A stretch of DNA of 64,000 bases from Hymenochaete sp. R1 (Eukaryota; Basidiomycota; Agaricomycetes; Hymenochaetales; Hymenochaetaceae), in NCBI GenBank assembly GCA_019400425.1, contig JAFREE010000062.1, positions 1 through 64,000 on the forward strand, given 5' to 3'. Of this stretch, positions 1-11,300 are shown piece by piece; the first letter of the stretch is position 1, and each line of letters starts with the position of its first letter. Made by a program: the position numbers and the translations under genes. The notes beneath the pieces were generated by a model that did not search any database, was not told where the DNA came from, and saw only the letters and a list, made by a program, of their open reading frames with translations.

Positions 1-87
1 AGCCTGTTACAAATAGCAAGAATGAGTGACAGACATGAGTCTGATGAAGAATCAAGCCTTGACAATGATTTTCTGACTGAAACCCTC

Positions 88-285
88 CAACTTGGCCTAT
101 TACACTCAACCGAGTTTGAGATGATAGCTATAGCCCATGTAGTGGCTTTTAAGAGGCTTGGTAGAGGCGTACGGGTCGGAAACCCCCAACTCGGCCTATT
201 ACACTCAACCGAGTTTGAGATGATAGCTATAGCCCATGTAGTGGCTTTTAAGAGGCTTGGTAGAGGCGTACGGGTCGGAAACCCC
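88..285. repeat. 99-bp tandem duplication
   Basis: Positions 88-186 and 187-285 are two head-to-tail copies of a 99-bp unit with one mismatch seen (cttgg versus ctcgg near each start). The unit is a multiple of three and lies inside an open frame on the plus strand at 22-543, so it would encode a repeated 33-residue block. That frame matches no family I recognise, so coding is not claimed. Such a clean tandem copy suggests a recent local duplication. Confidence 0.9.
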
Positions 286-576
286 TGTCTTGATTATGAA
301 TTAGTCACTTACTTTACTGTCTTCACTCTGGCTTGTGCATGCTTTAGCTGCCTCCTACATTCCACTTTGTGTGGAAGCTCTATTATCATTGCTAAGGAGT
401 CTCTAGCTTTGTACACCAAGCCTAATACTGGCCACCTTCTCTCTCTTTCAAAGTTTGGACTTCTATCATCACCAGTGTGCACCACTGGAACCTTCAGAGA
501 AAGCGTGTCCGCTGCTTTTAGTAGTCCTTTATATGTCATTTAGATGTTTAGCAAGCTCTGCTGGGTCTTTACTAAA

Positions 577-686
577 GGTCCTCTAGGGGTCCTCTAGTGG
601 TCCGCTAGAGGTCCTCTAGGGGTCCTCTAGTGGTCCGCTAGAGGTTCTCTAGGGGTCCTCTAGGGGTCCACTAGAGGACCCCTAAG
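577..686. repeat. 11-bp minisatellite (ggtcctctagg-like)
   Basis: About ten copies of an 11-bp unit, consensus ggtcctctag followed by g, t or a, run without spacing. Variants with tccgctag and tccactag recur every third unit, giving a 33-bp higher-order period. The ctctag/ctagag cores make the array partly self-complementary, so it could fold. It sits between the duplicated segment and an AT-rich tract, as subterminal arrays of transposons often do, but no element ends were found. Confidence 0.85.
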
Positions 687-689
687 GGT

Positions 690-1329
690 CTCTTCAAATT
701 ATTTGGTTTTATATTTTAAATATTTTCTTTTATTTGTGTTGGTAATTTATTTAGTAATGTATTTGAAGTGTTTACTAAGATTTGTTAGATGAAAGTATTT
801 TGAATATCTTTTAAGATTATAAACCAACAAGAATTCGGCCGCTTTTTCTTTTAATTATTCAAACTTTTCTTGCAAAGAAAGTGGATAAAGTTATTTTCAT
901 ATTTACTTTGAATGCTATTTAGATTGACCCAGATATGGATATTTCGACTTTTTTCTTGAAATTTGTGATGAGGTACAGTTTGAACGGGGTCGGTCAAAAT
1001 TATTACCATTTGTTTTCAAATTTTTATACTTGGAATATTTTTGTTCTTACTTAGAAAGTTTTACAAATTAGCGATGGATTTTTGTGATCCAGAAATCTTT
1101 ATTTGTCTGTAGTGTATGTGCATTGCGTCCTTCTTATCTCTCCGGGCTTTATACTACTAAAATCTCAGGCTCCAGCTCATCATCCCACGAAGTCTCCCGC
1201 TAATTTGAGCTCCATATTCGCCCATAAAGCCGAAGACGGATGGCCTTGCCTTTTTCTTTTCTCTCCTTTTCTCCTTACCGCCATCTTCTCTGCTAGGTCA
1301 CCATCTCTCGTCTCACCGCACAACACGCA
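690..1329. other. AT-rich intergenic tract
   Basis: Strongly AT-rich sequence to about 1090, then a more balanced stretch that is probably the promoter and 5' leader of the small peptide gene starting at 1330. I see no coding region, RNA gene or clear transposon terminus here. Confidence 0.5.
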
Positions 1330-1551
1330 ATGAACACTCGCACGATCTTCTTCACGCTTCTCTCTCTCGCCGCCTATGCAGCGGCGGCGCCCGTCGCTGC
1401 ACCCGTTGCAGACGCTAAGCCCGAGCCAGACGTACGTCTCGCTCTTCAGGTCTAAAAACTACATATTCATCTTACGATCTTGCTTTTCCTCCCTCAGGCA
1501 AACATGGTCAGACGAGGAAACGGCAGTAACGGCAGCAACAGCGACTGGTAG
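1330..1551 (+). CDS. Small secreted peptide (two exons, 51 aa)
   Basis: Exons 1330-1431 and 1498-1551 joined by a 66-nt intron (gtacgt...ctcag) give 51 residues. Residues 1-20 form a convincing secretion signal: MNTRTIF, a leucine/alanine-rich core and an AAAAP cleavage-like end. A short proline/alanine segment ending KPEPD follows. The mature C-terminus has a dibasic RR and two NGS glycosylation sequons, ending in SDW. There are no cysteines and no CaaX end, so neither a hydrophobin nor a fungal mating pheromone is indicated. It could be a tiny effector-like or dibasic-processed secreted peptide. The signal peptide and clean splice sites support it; the short length keeps confidence moderate. 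Confidence 0.5.
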
Positions 1552-4208
1552 TCGGCCAACCCTCTCTCCGACTCACCATGTTACGGCCCCGCTTTTCTTC
1601 TGTTGCCTGTCTCCCGTGCCCGATCTTTCTCCGTCTATCTCCATCGGCATTCCTATCTCTACATTTTTTCTGGTCTTGGTGCTCTTCGAGCCTTTCCCTA
1701 TCATTCTGTACTTCGTTGGCTTCATTGTGTCCGCTCGGACAGAAACAACGACTCGACCAACAAATCACAACACCCTCCGCTGCAATCACATTTCCGACGC
1801 CGACGACGTAACACGTAACTCGACTGTGCTTATCCGTTACTTTTTTTGGACTTCTTGATCGGATTGTAGCATGACATTCGACGTGGGGTGCCAGGAGCCA
1901 TGATCAAGGACTAGTACTGTTTGTTTGTGTGGGAGTTGGCTGGTGGCTGGTGGCTAGCTTCGACATGACGGATAGGTCCGCGGAGAAGTGACATGGTGCA
2001 GGAACTTGAAATGCCGGTAAACTCGGGACATGAACATGGGTTGGATTGTGTTATCCCTCGATCCGTCGTGAACTGGACGGTAGACACTAGTACTGGCACT
2101 CACATCTCAACGCTGGCGGATTCGGACGTGATACAGTCTGTGGGATTTTGTGGTGATACGTCGACTGTCCTGTCCAATCCAACGGTGGCCCATACTCCGT
2201 TGGGATCTAATTCTGGTTCATGTCGAATGGTGAGGGTGCTTCCTAGCTCTCCCCGCAGACGTTGGACAATCCAATCAGTCTCCCACTGGCACACTATCTT
2301 CTTTCAAAGGCGAACAGCGATGGGACCTCGAGTGGTCTGTCCTCGTCATGATCATTGATCAAGGCTCCTCGAACATACATGGTTGCCCTCAGAGCGACCG
2401 CCACGTCTTTTACCTTCACCTTCACCTCCACCTAAACCCTTCGAAGCATTTGCATCCGCCCCTCGACGTCTCTTTTCGTGCCTATCTTGCGCCCCGGAGT
2501 CATAGGTGAAATCGCACCTGTTTCGTCATCTTGATAACTTCCACTTCGCTTCCTACCCCGCATTTTCACAGGAATCAGGAGCCCCGGGCCCGTCAATCCC
2601 CGTTTATTTATATTCCTAAACTCGTTTCCCACATTTCCTGACGTGTTGGTCATTTGGACCCATGCATGTGCTGGCAGTCGTCTCTGCAATGGCTCTATCA
2701 CTTCTTTCATCGTTTCCATTTTAGGACTGGACCGTGTTACTATTAGTCCGAGCTTGTATTCGAGTTTCGACTGGACTTCCCTCGTTCCCCCAGCCCCATT
2801 TCTCTTCGTTTTCGCCGTTTCCAGTTTATGCATTAATATCATCGTGTCCTCGCGCTTTTGGTACATTCGTGTCTGCTGATTGCTCGTGTTTTGTTTTGTT
2901 TGTTAGATTCATGTTTTGCTGTGTGTGGCCATCAGAAGCGCGCCAGGTCGCACTCACTGGCAGAGAATATACTCACTTTCGGGGAAGCTCTACATTGCAC
3001 CAACACGTATCATCATCTGGTACATTCAAAGATATTAATGGGATGGTCTACTGCTTCCTGGTGTAGCGAAGGGCCTCACTGGTCGAGTCGTAGGCGCTTC
3101 CACATGCACAAAGCTGAATGCGGGTTTGGGGCCTTTGGTCCACAGTCTCTCTGCGTACATACGCGTTTTTGTAGATCAAGTGTAGCTTCGTATGGCTCGT
3201 TAGCACTCTCAACAGTTTCGTTTTAGCGCAAAAGTTCAATGACGCGGAATGACACGGCGCTTAGGTTTAGATTGTCGTTGAAGGCCTTCAGGTAATAATA
3301 AAAAATCTGCGTCATTTTAAGAAACCTGAGCGCCGTCAGCTGCCTGGAACACTGAAATATGGCTGAGCTCCAGCCACCAAAGTTGATCATCTCATGGGCC
3401 TTTCTCTTTGCATTGCGCATGGCGGTACGAAGAAAATAGAAAGATGGTGGCTTGAGCGCTTGCATTCACGACACTAGTCCGAAGATAGCGGAGCTACCTG
3501 AGCCGACAATCACACGTAAGTTACTAAGTATGTAATCACACTAGTTTTACGTAATAGTATAACTAAGTTGACGTCGTTCTCGTTGTCATAGACTTCAGCT
3601 CGTTCACTTTCTTGCATTTCTTCCTCTTGGTCGGGCAGGCGGCTCTGAGCCTTCGTCATGCAGCGTCTACTACGGCATCATTTTGTGTACTACAAAGAAC
3701 ATCTCGCACTCGAGGGCAAGGATCGCTCAGCCACGAACTGTGGCCATTGACCATCACGCAGGGCAGTGCTTACATATGTGCATCGACGTTAGTTGTTTTC
3801 TACACGACTACGAAGATACAGGGTATATGCTTTTTTAGCCATAACGCGCTATCATCGGAGCCCTCGAATCACATGCAGTCACGCAACGATGGTCCAGCAA
3901 AGTCGCAGAAAAAGCCCTTTGTCAGCCAGATCCGCCTTCGGAGCCCTTTCTGACGGTATCTCAGCTCCTAGGCTTTACTCAGATCACTGCGCTCGTAAAT
4001 GGGAATGACTGCTGCGTTCATGGAGGCATCGGGGATTGGGGGTGTGGGAGTGAGATCCGTGTTTGGGAGTCTGCGCCTTTTCCACGTTCGTCCTTCGTTC
4101 CACGCTTTAAAAGGTCGTAGAATCCATCGCTGGTCTCCGGGGATCAGAGCGCTTTCGCCACCAACCTGCCCTACTCGTGGAACGCGTCCAAACACCTTGA
4201 ATACAGTC
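1552..4208. other. Intergenic stretch without recognisable gene
   Basis: Several open frames of 60-144 codons occur on both strands, but none shows a known domain, a convincing signal peptide or a coherent splice pattern. The last 200 bases are the likely promoter and leader of the flavin oxidoreductase gene at 4209. Confidence 0.5.
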
Positions 4209-5689
4209 ATGTCTCCACCCAACGGAAAAGCTCAAGCTCAAGCTCAAGTCGACTCCACGCCCAAACTGTTCCAACCCATACGCGTCGGCGCCATGGAACT
4301 CAAGCATCGGGTCGTCCTCGCGCCTCTCACGCGTGTCCGGAACGACCTCGCCCATGTCCCGACGGAAATGATGGTGGAACACTACGCTCAAAAGGCCAGT
4401 ACCCCAGGTGGACTGCTTATCACGGAGGCGACGTTCATTGGGCCCCAGGCTGGCGGATACAACTATGCGCCTGGGATATGGAGTGATGACCAGGTTGCGG
4501 GTTGGAAGAAAGTGAGTTCGAAATGCTAGTTGATTCGATGAGTGGATAGAATGAATTGATGTCCAATGTGCGTGCTTTATTAGATTGTAGACGCAGTGCA
4601 CGCACAAGGATGTTTCATCTACATGCAACTATGGGCACCAGGCCGAGCCGCCAACCCAGACCTTCTTGCCAAACCATCCTGCGTCGAGAACCCCGGAGGC
4701 CCATACCCCTACGTCTCCTCCTCCGCCGTCCCCCTCAGTTCTCTCCCTAATCATACCCCACACGCCCTTAGGGGAGAGGAGGTCGTCCAATGGGTTTCGT
4801 TATTCGGTCAGGCGGCACATAACGCTGTGCATCGGGCTGGTTTCGACGGAGTGGAGGTGCATGGTGCGAATGGTTACCTTGTGGATCAATTTTTGCAGGA
4901 TGTGTGTAATAAGAGGACGGATAAATGGGGTGGGTCGTTGGAGGGACGGACCCGGTTCGCGCTGGAGATAATGAGGAGCATTGTCAGCGTCGTTGGAGAG
5001 GAACGAGCAGCGTTGAGGATCAGTCCCTTCGCAACTTTGCAAGGTGAGCTCCTTCGAATCTTTTCGGTTTTCCATGCTCATGCTTTGCTAACGACTGATG
5101 CGATGACATTTGCCCATAATAGAATTGGGAATGGAACATCCGCACCCGACTTTCGCTTACCTCGTGAGCCAGCTCCGCACCGAATTTCCCCGCCTTTCGT
5201 ATCTCCACGTCGTCGAACCCCGCGCGGCTGCCGCTACGAGCTCGAGTTTCGATTACCCACCTGCAGTTGCGGACCACGCGAACGACTTTTTGCGAGAAAT
5301 TTGGAAGGGTCCGAAGAGCGCGGAGAACGGGTCGGTCTTCATAGCAGCGGGCGGGTTTACACCTGAATTGACGTTGAAGGAGGCTGAGACGAGAGAGAAC
5401 GAATTGTTTGCGTTCGGGAGGTACTTTACGTCGAATGTGAGCTTTTCATATTCTATGTCGTTCGGGTTCGTCCTCAAGTTTCTGACATAATCTTTTTTCT
5501 GCCTTCTTCAAGCCTGATTTGCCTGCACGTATCAAGAAAGGTCTCCCTTTGACCCACTACGACCGTTCGACATTCTATACTGCCGGGAACCCAAAGGGAT
5601 ACGTTTCTTTCGGGTTTGCGGATCTGGAGTCGGAGGAGTTCTACAAAGCGAAGAAGGCACTGAGGGACGGCGCCGCGTTGCCCAACTAG
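4209..5689 (+). CDS. Old yellow enzyme-type NADH:flavin oxidoreductase
   Basis: Predicted FMN-dependent ene-reductase that uses NAD(P)H to reduce activated C=C bonds, cytosolic (no targeting signal). Exons 4209-4511, 4584-5043, 5123-5436 and 5513-5689 give 417 residues, close to the usual 370-410. Family signatures appear in order: LFQPIRVG and LAPLTRVRND near residues 20-40 (FMN site), the FIYMQLWAPGRAA strand, VEVHGANGYLVDQFL with the His/Asn pair that binds the substrate carbonyl and the nearby Tyr, then KWGGSLEGRTRF. The C-terminal FMN-phosphate region is followed by RYFTSN, DLPARI and GLPLTHYDRSTFY. The start is the Met beginning MSPPNGK; the same frame stays open upstream to 3999, so a longer N-terminus is possible but unneeded. 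It lies about 470 bp upstream of an epoxide hydrolase in the same direction. Substrate unknown. Confidence 0.92.
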
Positions 5690-6159
5690 ACACTAGATTG
5701 AGGATGTATTTTAGAATTTGGGGTTTTCTGTAGGAGCGCTGGGTAACAAAACATATGATAGACATGTCCTGTCGTTCCCGCTCGATTCTCACGAGCCTTT
5801 GCCGACTCGTAAAGAAGGCTTAGCATGTCGTAACCAATTGGGAGTCTTGAGTCAATTCCATATTGATGACCGTGCATTGCATACGATGGATTGCTTCTTG
5901 ATCTCTTATCTTTGTTGAGATATCGAAGTTAAGATGTTTATAGCGAAAGCTAGAGCAGGTACATGAAAGCGTGAGCCAGAAAAGCCCCCCTATCTAGTGC
6001 GAGAGACTGCCATTAAATATCATGTGACGGCTGACTGTTTTGAACACGACCGAAACTCTGCAAAAGTGCTTGTCGCACGACCACCATATCCAACAATCTT
6101 CATCACCTCCAGCTCATCCGCAATACTCTGGCCTAGGGAGGAAAAGGACTTCAACGAAA

Positions 6160-7905
6160 ATGCCATTCACGAACCTCCGACAGACCTCCATCCACTATGA
6201 CGCCGAAAGCGTCCAGAACATGATCTCCTTGCTTCGCGCGTCAGCCTTCCCTCCCCAAGCGCCGATCGACGCAAAAGAACCATGGAGCCTCGGTATCGAC
6301 TACGATTACCTCAAAACACTGAAAGACAAATTTGAGACTGAATGGAAATGGGAGACGCTCGAAAAGGAGGTGAATCGGTGGGATAATTTCCTTGTGGATT
6401 ATGATGAGGGGGAGATGGGGGATAGATGCGAAATTCATTTCGTACATGCGAAGAGTAAAAGGGAAGACGCGATTCCGTTGGTGTTGCTTCATGGATGGCC
6501 TGGTACGTTTCCAAGTTGAATATCTATAATTTCAGTTGCGACAAATCGAGCTGAGACTTGATGTCTTGTATGATCTGAATCCGATCTTGTCAAGGCTCGT
6601 TCTATGACTTCCACAAGGTCATCGAGCCGTTGACGAATCCTCCAAGCCCGAATTTACCAGCGTAAGTCCACCCACTTCTTTTCGATCTCTGATATACCCA
6701 TCGTGATGTATGATCCTTTGATAGTTTCCACGTCGTCGTTCCTTCCCTTCCGGGATACTTCAAATCCACCCTCCCTCGGAGAGATGGCTGGAACCTCGTC
6801 GATATCGCCAAGCTCCTCAATGGACTCATGGTCGATTGCCTAGGTTATAAGAGGTATGCGGCACAAGGTGGTGATTGGGTGCGTTCTCGAGCCTGAGTTC
6901 GCTCCTTGTTCATTCGTTAGCTAATTTTCATTCATTCGCATTGGCACGGGCACGGGTAGGGTGCCATCATTATGCGCGTAATGGTCCACCTCCACGCCGA
7001 CTCCTGTATCTCCGCACATTTCAATCTATTTTGGTGCCTCGAACCCAAGGATCGGGACGAGAGCAAGCTTTCGCAAGCGGAAAAATGGAATGTGGAGAGG
7101 AGGCAGTTGCATGGGAAGACGGGGACGGGATACCTTCAAGTTCAATCGACAAAGGCGAGTGTTCCAGCTTCAAGTTCAAGTTGGTGATTTCCGAACCTCG
7201 TATTGCATCGGGATAGAAACACTATTGCGGGTCATGCTGACGGTTTCATGATTATATGTAGCCGTTTACGATTGGACTCGCCATTGCTTCTTCACCTTTG
7301 GCTGTCCTAGCCTACGTTGGCGAGAAGATATATGGCTGGTCTGATCCGGAACGTATCGATCAGAAGGATATTATCGATACCGTCGCGCTGTACTATCTCA
7401 GCGGATCGTTTGCAAGCTCGGTCATGATCTACAACCAGGTGAGCCTAAAAAAGAGCTGATACAATGCATGCTGCATACACCTTCAAAAGAAACCCTCGTT
7501 CTCGTCTTGCTAATGCAACGAGTTTCAGTCTTTCAAGAGTCGACCTGGACAACCGGCACCCGAGGAGAGTATCGCGTGGGATGTGAAGTCAAAATTTGGT
7601 TACTCTTCTTTCGTTCGTACTTGGGGTTTTTTTTGCTCTAGCTTGTTTTCCTGATGAAATTGTTTTGGTATCATGATAGCCGTATGAAATCCTTCCTTCG
7701 CCCAAGGTTGATCTTGAGCAGTTCGGGACGGTCGCATTTTACAAAAGTATGTCCGATGTTATAGATCATTGACATCATTGTTTGACTTTTTCTCCGATTC
7801 ATTTCTGTATCAGCGCATGAGAAGGGTGGGCACTTCCCTGCACTCGATAGTCCGAAGGAGTTTGTGGAGGATTTGCAAGAATTCTTTACAAAGAATTTTG
7901 CTTAG
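6160..7905 (+). CDS. Epoxide hydrolase (EHN plus alpha/beta hydrolase)
   Basis: Predicted to open epoxides to diols through an ester intermediate. Eight exons: 6160-6502, 6595-6661, 6725-6878, 6960-7154, 7262-7438, 7529-7612, 7680-7746, 7814-7905, giving 392 residues, the normal size. The N-terminal third is the epoxide-hydrolase N-terminal lid region (SLGIDYDYLKTLKDKF, WETLEKEVNRWDNF). The oxyanion-hole motif HGWPG is at 111-115, the nucleophile Asp187 is in GGDWG, and the base His369 is in HEKGGHF. The fourth intron begins GCGAGT rather than GT, a recognised minor GC-AG type; the flanking reading frame supports it. No signal peptide. Its neighbour on the same strand is an ene-reductase, which hints at small-molecule or xenobiotic metabolism but does not prove it. 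Confidence 0.93.
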
Positions 7906-8389
7906 GCTGAGATGAGAGATTAAAAGGAATAAGTATTAATATTACTTTTGTATTAGTATCGTGAGCTTGAAAGATGAAGGAAATATGGGTGTATCGTGGA
8001 TTAGAAGGTCGCTATGAGAGTTCAACTCCGAGTCAAGCAACTTCGGGGTCCGAATCCGTGAGTAACTTATACCAAAACAGGAAGCGTGTTCTCAACGAGC
8101 AGCCCCGACGTTGAACGCGAACTCGACAACGAACGCGCACTCTTACCGGCGTCCCAGCAACGTCCTGCTCATTCGTTCATAAATATCCTGTCAACCATCG
8201 TTGACGCTGTCGCGCCCTTGTATAAGTAAACGACGCGTCGGCAGCGAAGTCGAACCACGCCCCCTATCCGCGTTCATAACTGTGATACAGCCCTCGGCTT
8301 TGTCCCTTTACCACCCTGACTGCGTCATCCTCTTTGACCTCAACCAAATACGTTGAGATTCAACGATAAATCTGTGGGAGGAAGCCAAC
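7906..8389 (+). promoter_or_regulatory. Intergenic region with presumed myosin promoter
   Basis: This 484-bp gap separates the epoxide hydrolase stop from the myosin start. It holds an AT-rich ataaatat at about 8179 and a tataagtaa at about 8220, either of which could position transcription. No element was identified with confidence. Confidence 0.35.
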
Positions 8390-11300
8390 ATGGCTGCTCC
8401 TCGATTGTCGCAGAGCGCCGAGGCAGCGCGGAATGCGGCGGCTCAGGCCGAATTCAACGAGAAGAAATGGGTGTGGGTTCCTGATGAAAAGGAAGGATAT
8501 CTCGCTGGCTGGGTATCTAGAGAGGAAGAAGATATAGGAGATGTGGTCATGGCTGCCAACGGAGAGGTGAGCTCTTTCATATGACCTTAGCCATGTTCTA
8601 TTCTTGCATGGTATTGATTGTGCTTGGTATGCTATAGATACGCCATGTTCCGTTATATGCTCTCTCGAAGATGAATCCACCAAAGTTTGACCGAGTGGAT
8701 GATATCGCAGACCTGACGTTCCTCAATGAAGCTAGTGTTGTGCACAATTTGCGTCTCCGTTATGGTTCAGGAGCAATCTACGTGCGTCGTTGCCTGGTTT
8801 ATGAATGTCTTTCAGGAGCGTTAACCAACGTCATGTTATCCCTTAGACATACTCATCACTTTTCCTCGTCGCAATCAACCCATACCAGAACCTCCCTCTT
8901 TATTCAGATGCTATCATTCAGCAATACCGCAACAAACGTCGCGATGAGAACCCTCCGCACATATTTGCCGTCGCTGAGAAGGCATGGATCAATATGGGCG
9001 AGGAACGTGAGAACCAATCCATCCTGATCACGGGCGAGTCTGGCGCAGGAAAGACGGAGAACACGAAGAAGGTCATTCAATATCTTGCGGCCATTGCGTC
9101 GGATGTGCATTCATCTCATACGCGATCCCCATCAATAACTACTAGCAATTCGTTTCACTCCGGTCTACCCCGTTCTCAGAGTTTCAACCGGAAGAGCATC
9201 ATCGGTTCGCAGCAACATACGACCGCTAAGCAAAGGCTCGGTCTTCTGGAACGACAGATCTTGCAAGCCAACCCTATCCTTGAGGCATTCGGTAATGCGC
9301 AGACTCAACGCAACAATAACTCAAGTCGGTTCGGAAAGTTTATTCGTATAAGTTTTGCTCCTGATGGGAGTATTGCTGGCGCGAACGTGGACTGGTACTT
9401 ACTCGAAAAGAGCCGGGTAGTTGTGAGGAGTGAGGCCGAGCGTAGCTTCCACGTCTTTTACCAGCTCATGGAAGGAGACCTAGATCTCAAGCGTGAGTTC
9501 CTTCGGTGCATATAAAAATCATGTTACTAAATCTATGTATAGAGAAATTGCTTTTGGACGGCGGAGTTGAGGACTACGAGTATCTGAACAAGAGTCGAAG
9601 GGAAGTCGATGGCGTTGACGATAGGGAAGAATGGCGACAGTTGAAGGTGAGAGCATTTCCTCTTACTCGCCGGGAGATTTGCTCACGCAACGCTAGAACG
9701 CTATGGAAGTAGTCGGGTTTACTGAAGCAGAGCAATTTGACTTCTTTCGAGTTGTAGCCGCCGTTCTCCATATTGGCAATATCATCATCTCCTCGACACG
9801 TGCGGATGATGCTCTTATGCCGGATTCCGCTCAAGCAGAACGCGTCTGTCATCTTCTCGGCATTCCAGTGGGAGACTTCACCAAGGCCGTATTGCGGCCG
9901 CGAGTACTTGCCGGTCGCGAATGGGTGACCCAGGCCCGAACGCGCCAACAGGCTCTTGATGAGCTCTCGGCGCTCTGTAAAACTTTGTACGAGAGAAATT
10001 TCGGAGTCCTTGTCGATCGTATCAACCGAGCGCTCGATCGACCTTCGTCAAAGTCTACCTTTATCGGAGTCCTTGATATCGCTGGCTTCGAAATATTCGA
10101 GATCAATGCATATGAGCAACTCCTCATCAACTATACCAACGAGCGTCTCCAACAGTTTTTCAACCATCACATGTTCGAGCTCGAGCAGGAAGAGTACGCC
10201 CGCGAAAGTATCGAATGGGAATACAAGAACTTTGGATTGGATTTGCAGCCGACGATTGATCTAATCGAAGCGTCTGGTAATCCGATCGGTATCTTGAGCT
10301 GCTTAGACGAAGAATGTATCATGCCCAAGGCGACAGACTCAACGTTCACTCAGAAGCTACATCATTTCTGGAGTGGGGACGTTCAATATGGCGAGGAACC
10401 GCACCCAGGCCGTGACAAGTATACTCCCGCGCGTTTCGAACAAGGCTTTATCGTGAAGCATTATGCAGGCGATGTCGAGTACCGGACGGAGGGCTGGCTC
10501 GAGAAGAACAAGGACCCATTGAATGATAACCTAACACGTCTTATCGCCGCTTCCGACGTTCCGCATGTTGCGACGTTGTTCGCAGATTACGCCGATTCCA
10601 TTCCGGCCAGCGGTTCGACTTCAAATGCGCTTGGAACTGTAGGACGAAAGCGGACTGTAAAGAAAGGGGCGTTCCGAACGGTCGCACAGCGGCATAAGGA
10701 GCAGCTCGCGAATTTGATGAACCAACTGAAAGCGACGCAGCCTCATTTCGTTCGATGCATCGTACCAAATGCTAACAAGAAAGCAGGACGAGTCGACGTA
10801 CCGCTTGTCCTTGACCAGTTACGGTGCAATGGTGTTCTGGAAGGTATCCGTATCGCTCGACTTGGTTATCCGAACAGATTGCCATTCGTCGAGTTTCGTC
10901 AAAGATATGAGGTGCTCACCCCGGGAATCATTCCACCAGGCTATATGGATGGTCGAAAGGCTTGCCTGCGGATGGTCGATGCTCTTGAGCTCGAGAAGGA
11001 GTTCTTCCGCATCGGGACGTCCAAGGTTTTCTTCAAGGCCGGAGTCCTTGCAGAACTGGAAGAACGACGTGATGCTTTGCTATTTGATATATTCTCGAGG
11101 TTCCAGGCGACTGCGAGAATGTTCATGGCTCGCAGGCAGATGAAGAAGATACTGAATAGGGCTAATGCTGTCCGTGTCATTCAGCGTAACGCGCGTATAT
11201 ATGGTGAGCTACGTGACTGGCCTTGGTGGCAGCTCTACACGAAGGTTTGTTCTGAACTTCATTAGTTGAATGGCTGAACTCTTATTAATGCACTTCGTGC

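Noticed and set aside
2432..2866. 144-codon minus-strand open frame upstream of the flavin oxidoreductase
   Set aside because: Lys/Arg/Met-rich without a domain, splice partner or homologous motif; chance openness is as likely.
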